This document shows, in pieces, positions 19,784-28,179 of a stretch of DNA of 64,000 bases. Source of the DNA: Chitinophaga pinensis (lineage in GTDB: Bacteria > Bacteroidota > Bacteroidia > Flavobacteriales_D > Crocinitomicaceae); the NCBI GenBank assembly GCA_945863605.1, contig CAMAZP010000009.1:1-64000 (forward strand), given 5' to 3'. Each line of letters starts with the position of its first letter. Position 1 is the first letter of the stretch. The notes under the pieces were generated by a model. The model was not told where the DNA came from. It saw only the letters and a list, made by a program, of their open reading frames with translations, and ran no database searches. The translations under genes and the position numbers were made by a program.

Positions 19784-19791
19784 CAAAGATA
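19784..19791 (-). promoter_or_regulatory. Candidate -7 box (TATCTTTG) for mutA
   Basis: CAAAGATA on + strand, 19 nt upstream of the mutA start. Confidence 0.45.
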
Positions 19792-19935
19792 CAATAGTTG
19801 TACTAAAAGCCTTGAATTTATAATTAAAACTAAATTGTTTAATATAGTTTTTTATTGCTTGATTATGCTTTTATACTATTTGATAAAAATTATGTCTTTA
19901 AAAATGGATAAAAGTGCTATTCAAATAAATTCTCT

Positions 19936-19943
19936 TAATTTTG
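19936..19943 (+). promoter_or_regulatory. Candidate -7 box (TAATTTTG) for tatA-like gene, 3 nt from ATG
   Basis: Matches TAnnTTTG and overlaps the TTG used by the ORF track; ATG at 19947. Confidence 0.5.
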
Positions 19944-19946
19944 AGC

Positions 19947-20408
19947 ATGTTTTATTTACCATTATTCTTAAACGATATCGGAGGTTCCGAGATTTTACTT
20001 ATTATGATGGTCGTTTTGATGTTTTTCGGATCTAAAAGTATTCCTGGAATTGCTAAAACATTAGGAAGGACATTATATGAGTTTCGAAATGCGACCTCTG
20101 AATTACAAAATGAAATTAAAAAGTCAGGATTTGATATTAAAAATGAGCTTAAAATTGATAATATCTTAAAAGATACTACTGAACCTATAATAAAACCAAT
20201 GGATCAGGTATTTACAGATATTGAAAATACAGTTCATTATGGAGCAACAACTCAAGATTCAGTTTCATTATCGGAAAAATCAATAGCTGAAAATACTGTT
20301 GAAGAAACCTTAGAATCATCTGAAAAACAAATAGATAATGCTATTACTAATGCATCATCAGTTGCTGATGTTGAAGATTCTAACACAAAAAAAACAAACG
20401 AACAATGA
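19947..20408 (+). CDS. TatA/TatE family twin-arginine translocase subunit
   Basis: [42 protein letters not shown]. Confidence 0.85.
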   Translation: MFYLPLFLNDIGGSEILLIMMVVLMFFGSKSIPGIAKTLGRTLYEFRNATSELQNEIKKSGFDIKNELKIDNILKDTTEPIIKPMDQVFTDIENTVHYGATTQDSVSLSEKSIAENTVEETLESSEKQIDNAITNASSVADVEDSNTKKTNEQ

Positions 20409-20890
20409 TTCAAGTAGGAATAATTATGGGGAGCGCATCAGATTTTCCAATTATGAATGCGGCCAAAGAATTTTTAGATGAAATGGGAATAGGTTCAGAG
20501 GTTAAAATTGTCTCTGCTCATCGAACTCCAGAATTAATGGTTGAATACGCAAAATCTGCTATTAATCGAGGTCTAAAAGTTATTATCGCAGGGGCTGGTG
20601 GAGCTGCTCATCTTCCTGGAATGACAGCATCAATGACAACTTTACCCGTAATAGGCGTTCCCATTAAATCATCGAATTCTATTGACGGTTGGGATTCAAT
20701 ACTGAGTATTTTGCAAATGCCTAATGGTATACCGGTAGCAACAGTTGCTTTAAACGGTGCAAAAAATGCTGGAATTTTAGCAGCAAGAATTATTGGAAGT
20801 TTTGATAAAGAAATTCAACAAAAATTAGATGCATACGCTATTTCAATGAAAGAAGCTGTTTTGGAAAGTCAGATTAAGATTGAAGAATGA
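20405..20890 (+). CDS. purE: 5-(carboxyamino)imidazole ribonucleotide mutase
   Basis: [53 protein letters not shown]. Confidence 0.97.
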   Translation: MIQVGIIMGSASDFPIMNAAKEFLDEMGIGSEVKIVSAHRTPELMVEYAKSAINRGLKVIIAGAGGAAHLPGMTASMTTLPVIGVPIKSSNSIDGWDSILSILQMPNGIPVATVALNGAKNAGILAARIIGSFDKEIQQKLDAYAISMKEAVLESQIKIEE

Positions 20891-20892
20891 TT

Positions 20893-20977
20893 TAATGAGG
20901 AACGAGGGAATGAGGAAATGACTTTAGGATGTAAGGAAATTAAGACTTTAGGATTTTATGAGGAATGAAGGATTTAG
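20893..20977 (+). repeat. Degenerate purine-rich repeat tract (ATGAGGAA / GACTTTAGGAT units)
   Basis: GACTTTAGGAT occurs at 20920 and 20944; several (A)TGAGGAA(T) units. Confidence 0.6.
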
Positions 20978-21005
20978 TTTAATAGTTGCCTTCGAGAGCC
21001 TCAGA

Positions 21006-21022
21006 CAATAATTAAATTATTG
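21006..21022. terminator. AT-rich palindrome between convergent purE and 5'-nucleotidase C-domain gene; possible terminator
   Basis: CAATAATT-A-AATTATTG perfect 8-bp arms; no strong T-run. Confidence 0.3.
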
Positions 21023-21067
21023 TTATGGAATTTAATTCTATACTTTTAATCCAAAAACTATCGGCAT

Positions 21068-21757
21068 TTAGTTACTGGTTGAAAGTGTTCCTTGATTTCT
21101 TGCTTCTTCTATTAAAATATCTCTTAATAGCTTTCCTGTTTGATTAACATTTGTACGTTTATCAAAAAAAGTCATTTTATCACCTCCATTCATTAAATAG
21201 TCCGAAGTAATAATCCAAAAATGAGTAGGATTTTTTGGGCTACTAGTAATCGATAATTTCCCTTCTTTTAGTGTCAAATTAGCCATTGGTTCACCACCTG
21301 TTTTATTCAGAAATGATTCAATTTCAGGTAAAATACCAATCGGTAATTCAACCCAAACGACTGTATTGTCGAATGGCATCACTTTATAGATATCACCCAA
21401 AGTCACATTTCCTTTACCAATACTGGAGCGAATTCCACCTGTGTTAAGTAAACAAACCACTGGCTGTGTTAATCGAACGTTTTTAGTTTGATTCACGAAT
21501 AGAGCATTCGCAACCCAATTCATTAAATTAGAGGATGGTCGTTGAACAATAAAATCAACATCAGCAGCTGCTAGTACTTCATTCATTCTTTTATCAAGTG
21601 AATCTTTAAATGGTGTTATGAAATTATTTACAGCGTTATCATTAGTAATTTCATTACTAACAGGTTCTTTTGATTGATTTGTGTTTATCACCAAATGCGA
21701 AGAGCAAGCCCAAAGGCCTGCTCCTGCAAAAATCAATATGCTATTTTTTAGTTTCAT
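21068..21757 (-). CDS. 5'-nucleotidase C-terminal domain lipoprotein (no metallophosphatase domain)
   Basis: CLLNTGGIRSSIGKGNVTLGDIYKVMPFDNTVVWVEL, TSDYLMNGGDKMTFF; lipobox-like GLWACSS. Confidence 0.85.
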   Translation of the reverse strand: MKLKNSILIFAGAGLWACSSHLVINTNQSKEPVSNEITNDNAVNNFITPFKDSLDKRMNEVLAAADVDFIVQRPSSNLMNWVANALFVNQTKNVRLTQPVVCLLNTGGIRSSIGKGNVTLGDIYKVMPFDNTVVWVELPIGILPEIESFLNKTGGEPMANLTLKEGKLSITSSPKNPTHFWIITSDYLMNGGDKMTFFDKRTNVNQTGKLLRDILIEEARNQGTLSTSN

Positions 21758-24021
21758 TCAATAATAAATTGTTGTTGAACTTGACCATAAATTGTGTCTA
21801 CAGTTAGAAAATATACTCCTGAATTAAAATCAGATACATTTAATTCCAATACTGGTAAGTCAATATTTGACTTTTTAGTAATTACTCTTCCTGTCATATC
21901 TGTAACTAAATAAGCTGTAATGCTAACACCATTTACTTGAGCAAATACTTTGTTGTTCGATGGCACTGGGAATACTGAAAAATTACTTTTTAACATTTCT
22001 GGTAAATCCACTAAACAAGCATTGTATGTCATATTTGAGAAATTAACGTGACATACAAAATCAGCTGAATCAATATAAGGGTTTCTGTTTGCTTGTGTTG
22101 AAAAAATAAATTCTTGACGAGCAATTTCGTAATTGTCTACAGGATCAGATTCGTGCCATTGTTTTAAAATGTCTTGCGATTGGTTTGATGGGATTTGCCA
22201 ATTATTTCCAGCTATTCCGTTATAACAAGTTGCCATATACATAATTGCACGTGCTGCATTTCCTTTTTGGCTTGCTCTAGGTTCAAAAACTAGTTGGTTT
22301 GAATTGTTGTAGCCAACTTTACAATCCAAATATGAAAATACTATATTTCCTGTAATAATATCTAAAGGTAAATTACTTCTTGGTGTATTCGCACTTTGCA
22401 AATTTGTTGGATATAAATTGTGTTGATCTGAATATTCATTTTTCTCAGGATTATCAGCTGGAAATGTTGGCATCCAAGAATGTGAGTAAGTGTGCTCTCT
22501 TGAATATCCAGTTGCAGTCCAATCAAAAGGATCATTAAATATTTTACGTTCACCAGAGTAAGCGCAGGTAACATACGATTGTCCGTTCGTTGTATCTCTT
22601 ACTTCAAATTGATTCATTACTGTTGATTTGTAATTGAAATATGAAACAAATGTGTGTGGGTTAATTAATGCTGATAGTGTAGTTAAAAAGTTCGGACTAG
22701 AAGAATTTATACCATTATAATAATTTCCAATATTCAATCCCGTACTTGAAACATTTCCAGTTGCTGGCGAAGTTGTCAAATAATTCTCAAAACCTGCTGT
22801 TCCGTTGAAAGCATAAACAGCAAAATGATAATTTTGATTTGCAACAACACCTCTTGGTGTAAATCCAGTTCCATTTCCAACATAAGCAACTCTTGCATCA
22901 CCAACAACATCACCTCTTTTGTAGTTTGTACCATCTATTGGTGCACCTGTAATTGCTGAACCCTTTTTCCAAAGAACAATGTACTTTTCAGCTCCTGTTC
23001 CTGCTGTGTATTGACCACCAATAGTGTAAGCTTTTACTAATGGAAAAGTTAAGTTTGTTGGGTTAGCTGTTGGTTGAGTTGCTAAATTATCTGTTCCAAC
23101 AGCTGAAAGGTTTATGATGTACGGATTTTCATCTGAATCATCATTTGCAATTGTTAAAATAGCTGATCTAGAACCAGTTCCTAGCGGTGCGAATGATAAA
23201 GTAAATGTTTGATTTCCAGATGCAGGAATTGAGGAAGTTGAAAGAGTGGTAGAAAAGTCAGCTGCATTTGTTCCAGTTAATGTTGTACCAGAAACAGTTA
23301 ATGCTTGAATTCCTGAATTTTCAATTACAATAGAAGTTGAAGCAGTATTTCCAACAACATAAGTTCCATTATTGAAAACAGTTGTTCCATTTAATTTTAC
23401 ATTGATTTCTTTAGATGGAGCAACATAAGCAAAAATATCGTTTAGGTTTCTTGGAACTAATTGATAGTTTGTATTGAATTGTCCAACTAAAGCAATAATT
23501 GTTTGAGGACCTGTTGGAATTGCAGTTCCATCAATATTAGTTGAACCATTAATACGAACATCCATAGTTGTAACACCATCCGTAATTTGTACAGTTGAGT
23601 TACCAGTTGCAAAAGAACCAGTAGTTGTGAATGTTACATTATCAACTCGAACTAATTGAGCTTCCAATGATTCGTTAATCGCAGCCAATGGAACAATTAA
23701 AGGTGTAGGTAAAGTTGCTGGACCGTGATTTGTAAAACTTGTAGTTGGTGAAATCTCTAAAAGTCCACTAAAATCGAATAAAACACCCGTTGCAGTAATT
23801 GAATCACCACGTTGAACAGAATTTAAATTACTTCCATATGCTGGTATTGCTGCGGTGCCATCTTGAATATAACGAATTGTTCCTAGTTCAGACCCGTTAG
23901 TAACGACACCAGTAACTGTAACAGTTTGACCGATACCTAAATTACGGACATCCGCGATGGTTTGAGTTGTTGCAAAAAAACTTGCAAAAGCTACGAAACC
24001 AGTTAAAATTGATTTTCTCAT
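21754..24021 (-). CDS. Secreted endonuclease I with N-terminal OB-fold-like region and T9SS sorting domain
   Basis: OB-like GIGQTVTVTGVVTNGSELG...IQDGTAAIPAYG; endonuclease I GYSREHTYSHSWMPTFPA...YSDQHNLYPT; C-terminal FSVFPVPSNNKVFAQV...GVYFLTV...QQFIIE. Confidence 0.87.
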   Translation of the reverse strand: MRKSILTGFVAFASFFATTQTIADVRNLGIGQTVTVTGVVTNGSELGTIRYIQDGTAAIPAYGSNLNSVQRGDSITATGVLFDFSGLLEISPTTSFTNHGPATLPTPLIVPLAAINESLEAQLVRVDNVTFTTTGSFATGNSTVQITDGVTTMDVRINGSTNIDGTAIPTGPQTIIALVGQFNTNYQLVPRNLNDIFAYVAPSKEINVKLNGTTVFNNGTYVVGNTASTSIVIENSGIQALTVSGTTLTGTNAADFSTTLSTSSIPASGNQTFTLSFAPLGTGSRSAILTIANDDSDENPYIINLSAVGTDNLATQPTANPTNLTFPLVKAYTIGGQYTAGTGAEKYIVLWKKGSAITGAPIDGTNYKRGDVVGDARVAYVGNGTGFTPRGVVANQNYHFAVYAFNGTAGFENYLTTSPATGNVSSTGLNIGNYYNGINSSSPNFLTTLSALINPHTFVSYFNYKSTVMNQFEVRDTTNGQSYVTCAYSGERKIFNDPFDWTATGYSREHTYSHSWMPTFPADNPEKNEYSDQHNLYPTNLQSANTPRSNLPLDIITGNIVFSYLDCKVGYNNSNQLVFEPRASQKGNAARAIMYMATCYNGIAGNNWQIPSNQSQDILKQWHESDPVDNYEIARQEFIFSTQANRNPYIDSADFVCHVNFSNMTYNACLVDLPEMLKSNFSVFPVPSNNKVFAQVNGVSITAYLVTDMTGRVITKKSNIDLPVLELNVSDFNSGVYFLTVDTIYGQVQQQFIIE

Positions 24022-24030
24022 AGTTAAAAT

Positions 24031-26781
24031 TTAAAATTGTATTCCAAGTGAAACATTAAATCTGAAGCCACCTCCAAACATTACATTTGCTGATTGAGCA
24101 TCGAAGTTATCGAAAGTTCCATTTTGATTGTTGGTCGCATCGGAAATATAAGTGGCATTTAATAAATTGGTAATCGAACCGCTAGCAATAAATGCTACTG
24201 TTTTAAGTGGGTATCTATAACCTGCAAATAAATTAACTAAAGAATAAGCAGGCATTTTCCATGACTCTCGTCCTCCATTTGCTCCTTTTAGTGAGAATGG
24301 GTCAAAGTTTGCATAATAACGGTCGAAATATTGTGTTTGAATCTTGAAATACAAATTTTTGATCGGCTCATATCTTAATGAAGCAGCCAATGCTGTTTGT
24401 GCTGCATCACCTACATGAACCCCTTTTGCATCAAATGTAAAGGATGTATCATATTCAGGAACTGTAACTGTTTTCGATGAATTCCAAAACCAATCACCAT
24501 AAGAGAACATTAACTCAGCAGAAAGTTTATCATTTATTTTATATGCAAAATCAATTTCTCCACCTAAGTGAATGGCATCCATACCGTTAATGTTAATACG
24601 AATTACGTCTTCTGGATCTTGTGGATTTGGAACTTGAACACCATAAGGAATAGGTTTATTTTTCCAATTTGTAGCATAAGCATTTACGTTTACTCCGAAT
24701 TTTTTACTTGCAAAGTTGTAACCACCTTCAAGTGCTAAAATTTGCTCATTTGAAATTATGCCAAAAAACTCATTAGAATTATTGTCAATTACATTAGAAA
24801 ATTGTGGTGTTCTATTCAAAAAACCTAAATTAATGTAGGCAGTTGCGTCTTTGTGTACATTGTAGCTAAATCCTGATTTAAAAGTAAAACCAGGGATATA
24901 TTTCCAATCAGTAGCATAATCTTCTAGTCCTTCTGAAGATGCATTGTAAGTTTGTCCATTATAAGTAATTGTGTCAGTTGCTCCGATTCTCAAAACAGTA
25001 TCTTCCAATTCTAATACCTTCTTTTGGAAATAATCAACTCCTTTGTAACCATTTACAATTCCCGATAAATTTATGAAATATGCAAATTTATCACTTGTAT
25101 ATTCTATTTGACCGAAAGCACCCGTCCATTGTACGATTCCTTTTCTGTCGGCATTAAACGTGTTTTTCGCAATTTTATCGCCAACACGCATCATAGCAGT
25201 TGCAGAATTATTATTTGAAGTACTTACAAAATAATCACCTCCTAATAAATCCTTCACTTCTTGATAATGTCTTCCTTCGTAATAACGAACATCTAGGCCT
25301 CCAGAAAATTCTAAAGATTTTGAATAGGTGTAATTAAATTGTCCTAAATAACCTGACCAAAAATGATTATTGATACTTGCCAACAAAATTTGACTTGATT
25401 GTATTTCTGTTGGACTATATATTGTGTTTATATTAGGAGTTCCAAATAAAGAACTCACTTTGTTTTCTTGTTCAATTAAATCCCAATTAATTAGACCTGT
25501 TGAATCTCTTAAAATAGCACCTGAATTTAACATACTTGTTCCTCCACCTCGTCCAATTGACACATAAAGTAAGTTTGAGATTGCAAACTTTTCATTTACT
25601 TTCCAAAAATCTTTTAAAGTAATTTGTGGTTTAGAATAGAAATTTAAGCGTTCATTTACTATTTCTTTTTCACCATTTTCATTCGTTCTATATCCCCAAT
25701 GTTGATTAAAACGTATTCCCATATCCCTAAAAATTGTAGTTGAATCAATCGGCACATTTAATTCTCTCGCTTTGTCAGCATCAAAATATTGAATTGCTTG
25801 ATTAAATGATCGTTGACCGTGTTTTTGTGGTGCTGCAAATGCAGAAATGGTTAAAAGGTGATTTTTAATTTTTTTAGATACTTTACCATAACCAAAGAAA
25901 CCTTGACTTGGTGTGCCATAAACCCAACCATCTGCTTGCTTGTATGAACCAGAAACTGTAAAACCCCATCCACTTTTTGTCATACCTGAATTGTATGCAA
26001 ATGTTGAACGAAGCATATTTCCTGTTCCATATTCTTGTTTAAATGAACCTCCTTTTTTACTACCAATTCCTGAAGTAATTATGTTGATAGTTCCACCTAT
26101 TGACGGCATTGCTATTTTTGTAGCACCAAGTCCACGCTGCACCTGCATTTGTGAAGTAATAGCATCCAATCCAAACCAATTTGACCAATAAACAGCACCA
26201 TTTTCCATGTCATTTACTGGGACCCCATCAATCATAACCCCCACATTACGTTGATCGAAACCACGAACACTAATTCTAGCATCTCCATCTCCACCACCAG
26301 TTTGTGTGGCATAAACACCTGCTGTTCCGTTTAAAAGCATTGGTAAATCTCTTGACGCAAGTTCTTCAGTGATTTTTTGTAAAGAAATTTTAGTTACTGC
26401 AACCGGTACATTTCCCTCTTTTACAAGGTTTCCGATTACTTTAACCTCTTCCAATTCTTGACTTCCTCCGAGAACAATATCTTGTTTAACAAGTGGTTTG
26501 TCAATTTTCAAATTCATTTGAATCGTATCAAAAGACAAAATTGTAACCATCATAGAATAAGAACCATAAGGTAAGTTTGGTAGTTCATAATTACCTTCTG
26601 TGTTGGTTACAGCTCTTTTGGGAGTGGAATTATTTTTAGCTGTAAGTGTAATTTTTGCACCTACCACAGGTTGTTTTGTAACATTATCAACTATGGAACC
26701 ACTCAATTTACCACTTGATTGTGCCAAGCTTAAAATTGATAATAGGGAAAAAAAAGAAACAATTAGAATCTTCATAATCAT
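24031..26781 (-). CDS. TonB-dependent receptor with carboxypeptidase-like regulatory domain
   Basis: GKLSGSIVDNVTKQPVVGAKITL, plug ISVRGFDQRNVGVMIDGVPVNDMENGAVYWSNW, C-terminal GGFRFNVSLGIQF. Confidence 0.95.
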   Translation of the reverse strand: MIMKILIVSFFSLLSILSLAQSSGKLSGSIVDNVTKQPVVGAKITLTAKNNSTPKRAVTNTEGNYELPNLPYGSYSMMVTILSFDTIQMNLKIDKPLVKQDIVLGGSQELEEVKVIGNLVKEGNVPVAVTKISLQKITEELASRDLPMLLNGTAGVYATQTGGGDGDARISVRGFDQRNVGVMIDGVPVNDMENGAVYWSNWFGLDAITSQMQVQRGLGATKIAMPSIGGTINIITSGIGSKKGGSFKQEYGTGNMLRSTFAYNSGMTKSGWGFTVSGSYKQADGWVYGTPSQGFFGYGKVSKKIKNHLLTISAFAAPQKHGQRSFNQAIQYFDADKARELNVPIDSTTIFRDMGIRFNQHWGYRTNENGEKEIVNERLNFYSKPQITLKDFWKVNEKFAISNLLYVSIGRGGGTSMLNSGAILRDSTGLINWDLIEQENKVSSLFGTPNINTIYSPTEIQSSQILLASINNHFWSGYLGQFNYTYSKSLEFSGGLDVRYYEGRHYQEVKDLLGGDYFVSTSNNNSATAMMRVGDKIAKNTFNADRKGIVQWTGAFGQIEYTSDKFAYFINLSGIVNGYKGVDYFQKKVLELEDTVLRIGATDTITYNGQTYNASSEGLEDYATDWKYIPGFTFKSGFSYNVHKDATAYINLGFLNRTPQFSNVIDNNSNEFFGIISNEQILALEGGYNFASKKFGVNVNAYATNWKNKPIPYGVQVPNPQDPEDVIRININGMDAIHLGGEIDFAYKINDKLSAELMFSYGDWFWNSSKTVTVPEYDTSFTFDAKGVHVGDAAQTALAASLRYEPIKNLYFKIQTQYFDRYYANFDPFSLKGANGGRESWKMPAYSLVNLFAGYRYPLKTVAFIASGSITNLLNATYISDATNNQNGTFDNFDAQSANVMFGGGFRFNVSLGIQF

Positions 26782-26793
26782 GAGATAAACATT

Positions 26794-26820
26794 AAAAAAG
26801 GTCGATTGCTCGACCCTTCC
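26794..26820 (-). terminator. Terminator-like hairpin between lamin-tail gene and TonB receptor
   Basis: - strand GGTCGA-GCAA-TCGACC followed by TTTTTT. Confidence 0.65.
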
Positions 26821-26836
26821 TTTACTAATTTATAGA

Positions 26837-27901
26837 TTATTTTATGATAACTTTTCTTAATTGTTGCTCACCATTTAGACTGATGATTTTCAAGAAATAA
26901 ACTCCTCTTAAATCGTTTAAGTCTAGTGTAATCAATTGTTTGTTAGTTATGTTTGATACAGTATTAACAATTTGACCTAAAGAATTCACTAATTGAATTG
27001 ATTTTAAATTTCCATTATTGCGAATATTCACAATACCGTTGCTTGGATTTGGATATACAATTAAAGAATTTGAATTAAGTTCATCAACTGATGCAGGATT
27101 ACAAGCACAATCGTGAGTTCCTAATGAGAACCAATTTCCATCTAATATTGGATTTCCACTTGTTCCGAATAATGTATCGCCATTAGCATCTAATCGAACA
27201 ATTACAGCTGGAATTGTATCGTATTCGGATAATGGGTCAAAGAAAGAAGGGTTTGCAGTTACACCTTTTTTAACAGTCGCTTTACGTATCATTGAATGAT
27301 CTTTAGTAACTAAAACACCTAAACCAGTACTGTAGGGAAATTGAGTTGACCAAGCGCCATCGTTTCCAGATGCTGAACCTGTTTCATTTGCAGGGTTTTC
27401 ACCAATTTTACCGAATACATCAATAATTTGAAATCCAGTAACATTTGCTGCGTTAATTAAGGTTGTTGGTTGAGCTGGAAGCGTACCTTTTGCTAACATT
27501 ACAGCATCATTACCATTCCAGTAAAATGAACTTGATAGATCATAGTCTGGAGCAAAGAAACCATCAGCTCTAACTTCTAATGAATCCCAAATTGGAGCTT
27601 CTTGGCCCTCTCCATTTGGATCTCTTTTGTCTAAAACGGCAACAAAAACTCCGTGAGCAGGAACAATTCCAGAAAGCTGAACTGAATTTGCAACAGTCGC
27701 AGTTGTTGAACCATTCGAATAACGAGCCACAAAATAACCTGATAGGTTAATAGGAGTAGAAGTTGGATTATAAATTTCTAAAGCTTTATTATTTCCCCAT
27801 CCTTCAACATACTCAGATATGAATAATTGAGAACAATCAATAACTTGAGAAAATCCAAGCGTACTTGTTAAAAGACCAATACTTAGTAATAGTTTTTTCA
27901 T
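26837..27901 (-). CDS. Lamin-tail-domain secreted protein with T9SS sorting domain
   Basis: LFISEYVEGWGNNKALEIYNPTSTPINLSGYFVARYSNG; C-terminal LIVYPNPSNGIVNIRNNGNLKSI...GVYFLKI. Confidence 0.87.
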   Translation of the reverse strand: MKKLLLSIGLLTSTLGFSQVIDCSQLFISEYVEGWGNNKALEIYNPTSTPINLSGYFVARYSNGSTTATVANSVQLSGIVPAHGVFVAVLDKRDPNGEGQEAPIWDSLEVRADGFFAPDYDLSSSFYWNGNDAVMLAKGTLPAQPTTLINAANVTGFQIIDVFGKIGENPANETGSASGNDGAWSTQFPYSTGLGVLVTKDHSMIRKATVKKGVTANPSFFDPLSEYDTIPAVIVRLDANGDTLFGTSGNPILDGNWFSLGTHDCACNPASVDELNSNSLIVYPNPSNGIVNIRNNGNLKSIQLVNSLGQIVNTVSNITNKQLITLDLNDLRGVYFLKIISLNGEQQLRKVIIK

Positions 27902-28179
27902 TTTATTATTTTTTACGATTTATAAACAAATTTGTAAGAAGTGAACATGCAAATTCTAAATTCAAATTTAACATTGTTTCATTTTTAAGTTATCGATTTT
28001 ATATGGTTTCAGCTGATAGCTTCAAGGATATCATATAAATCATTGCAAAATTAAAGTTTTTTTTAGAGTTTAACATTATGATTTTGTTAACATGTCAGTT
28101 TATTTTTTTGCCGTATTCATCATTTCTCTTTTGATGGTAAAAAGTTATACTTAATTTCGAGTTTTAAAACAAAATTATT

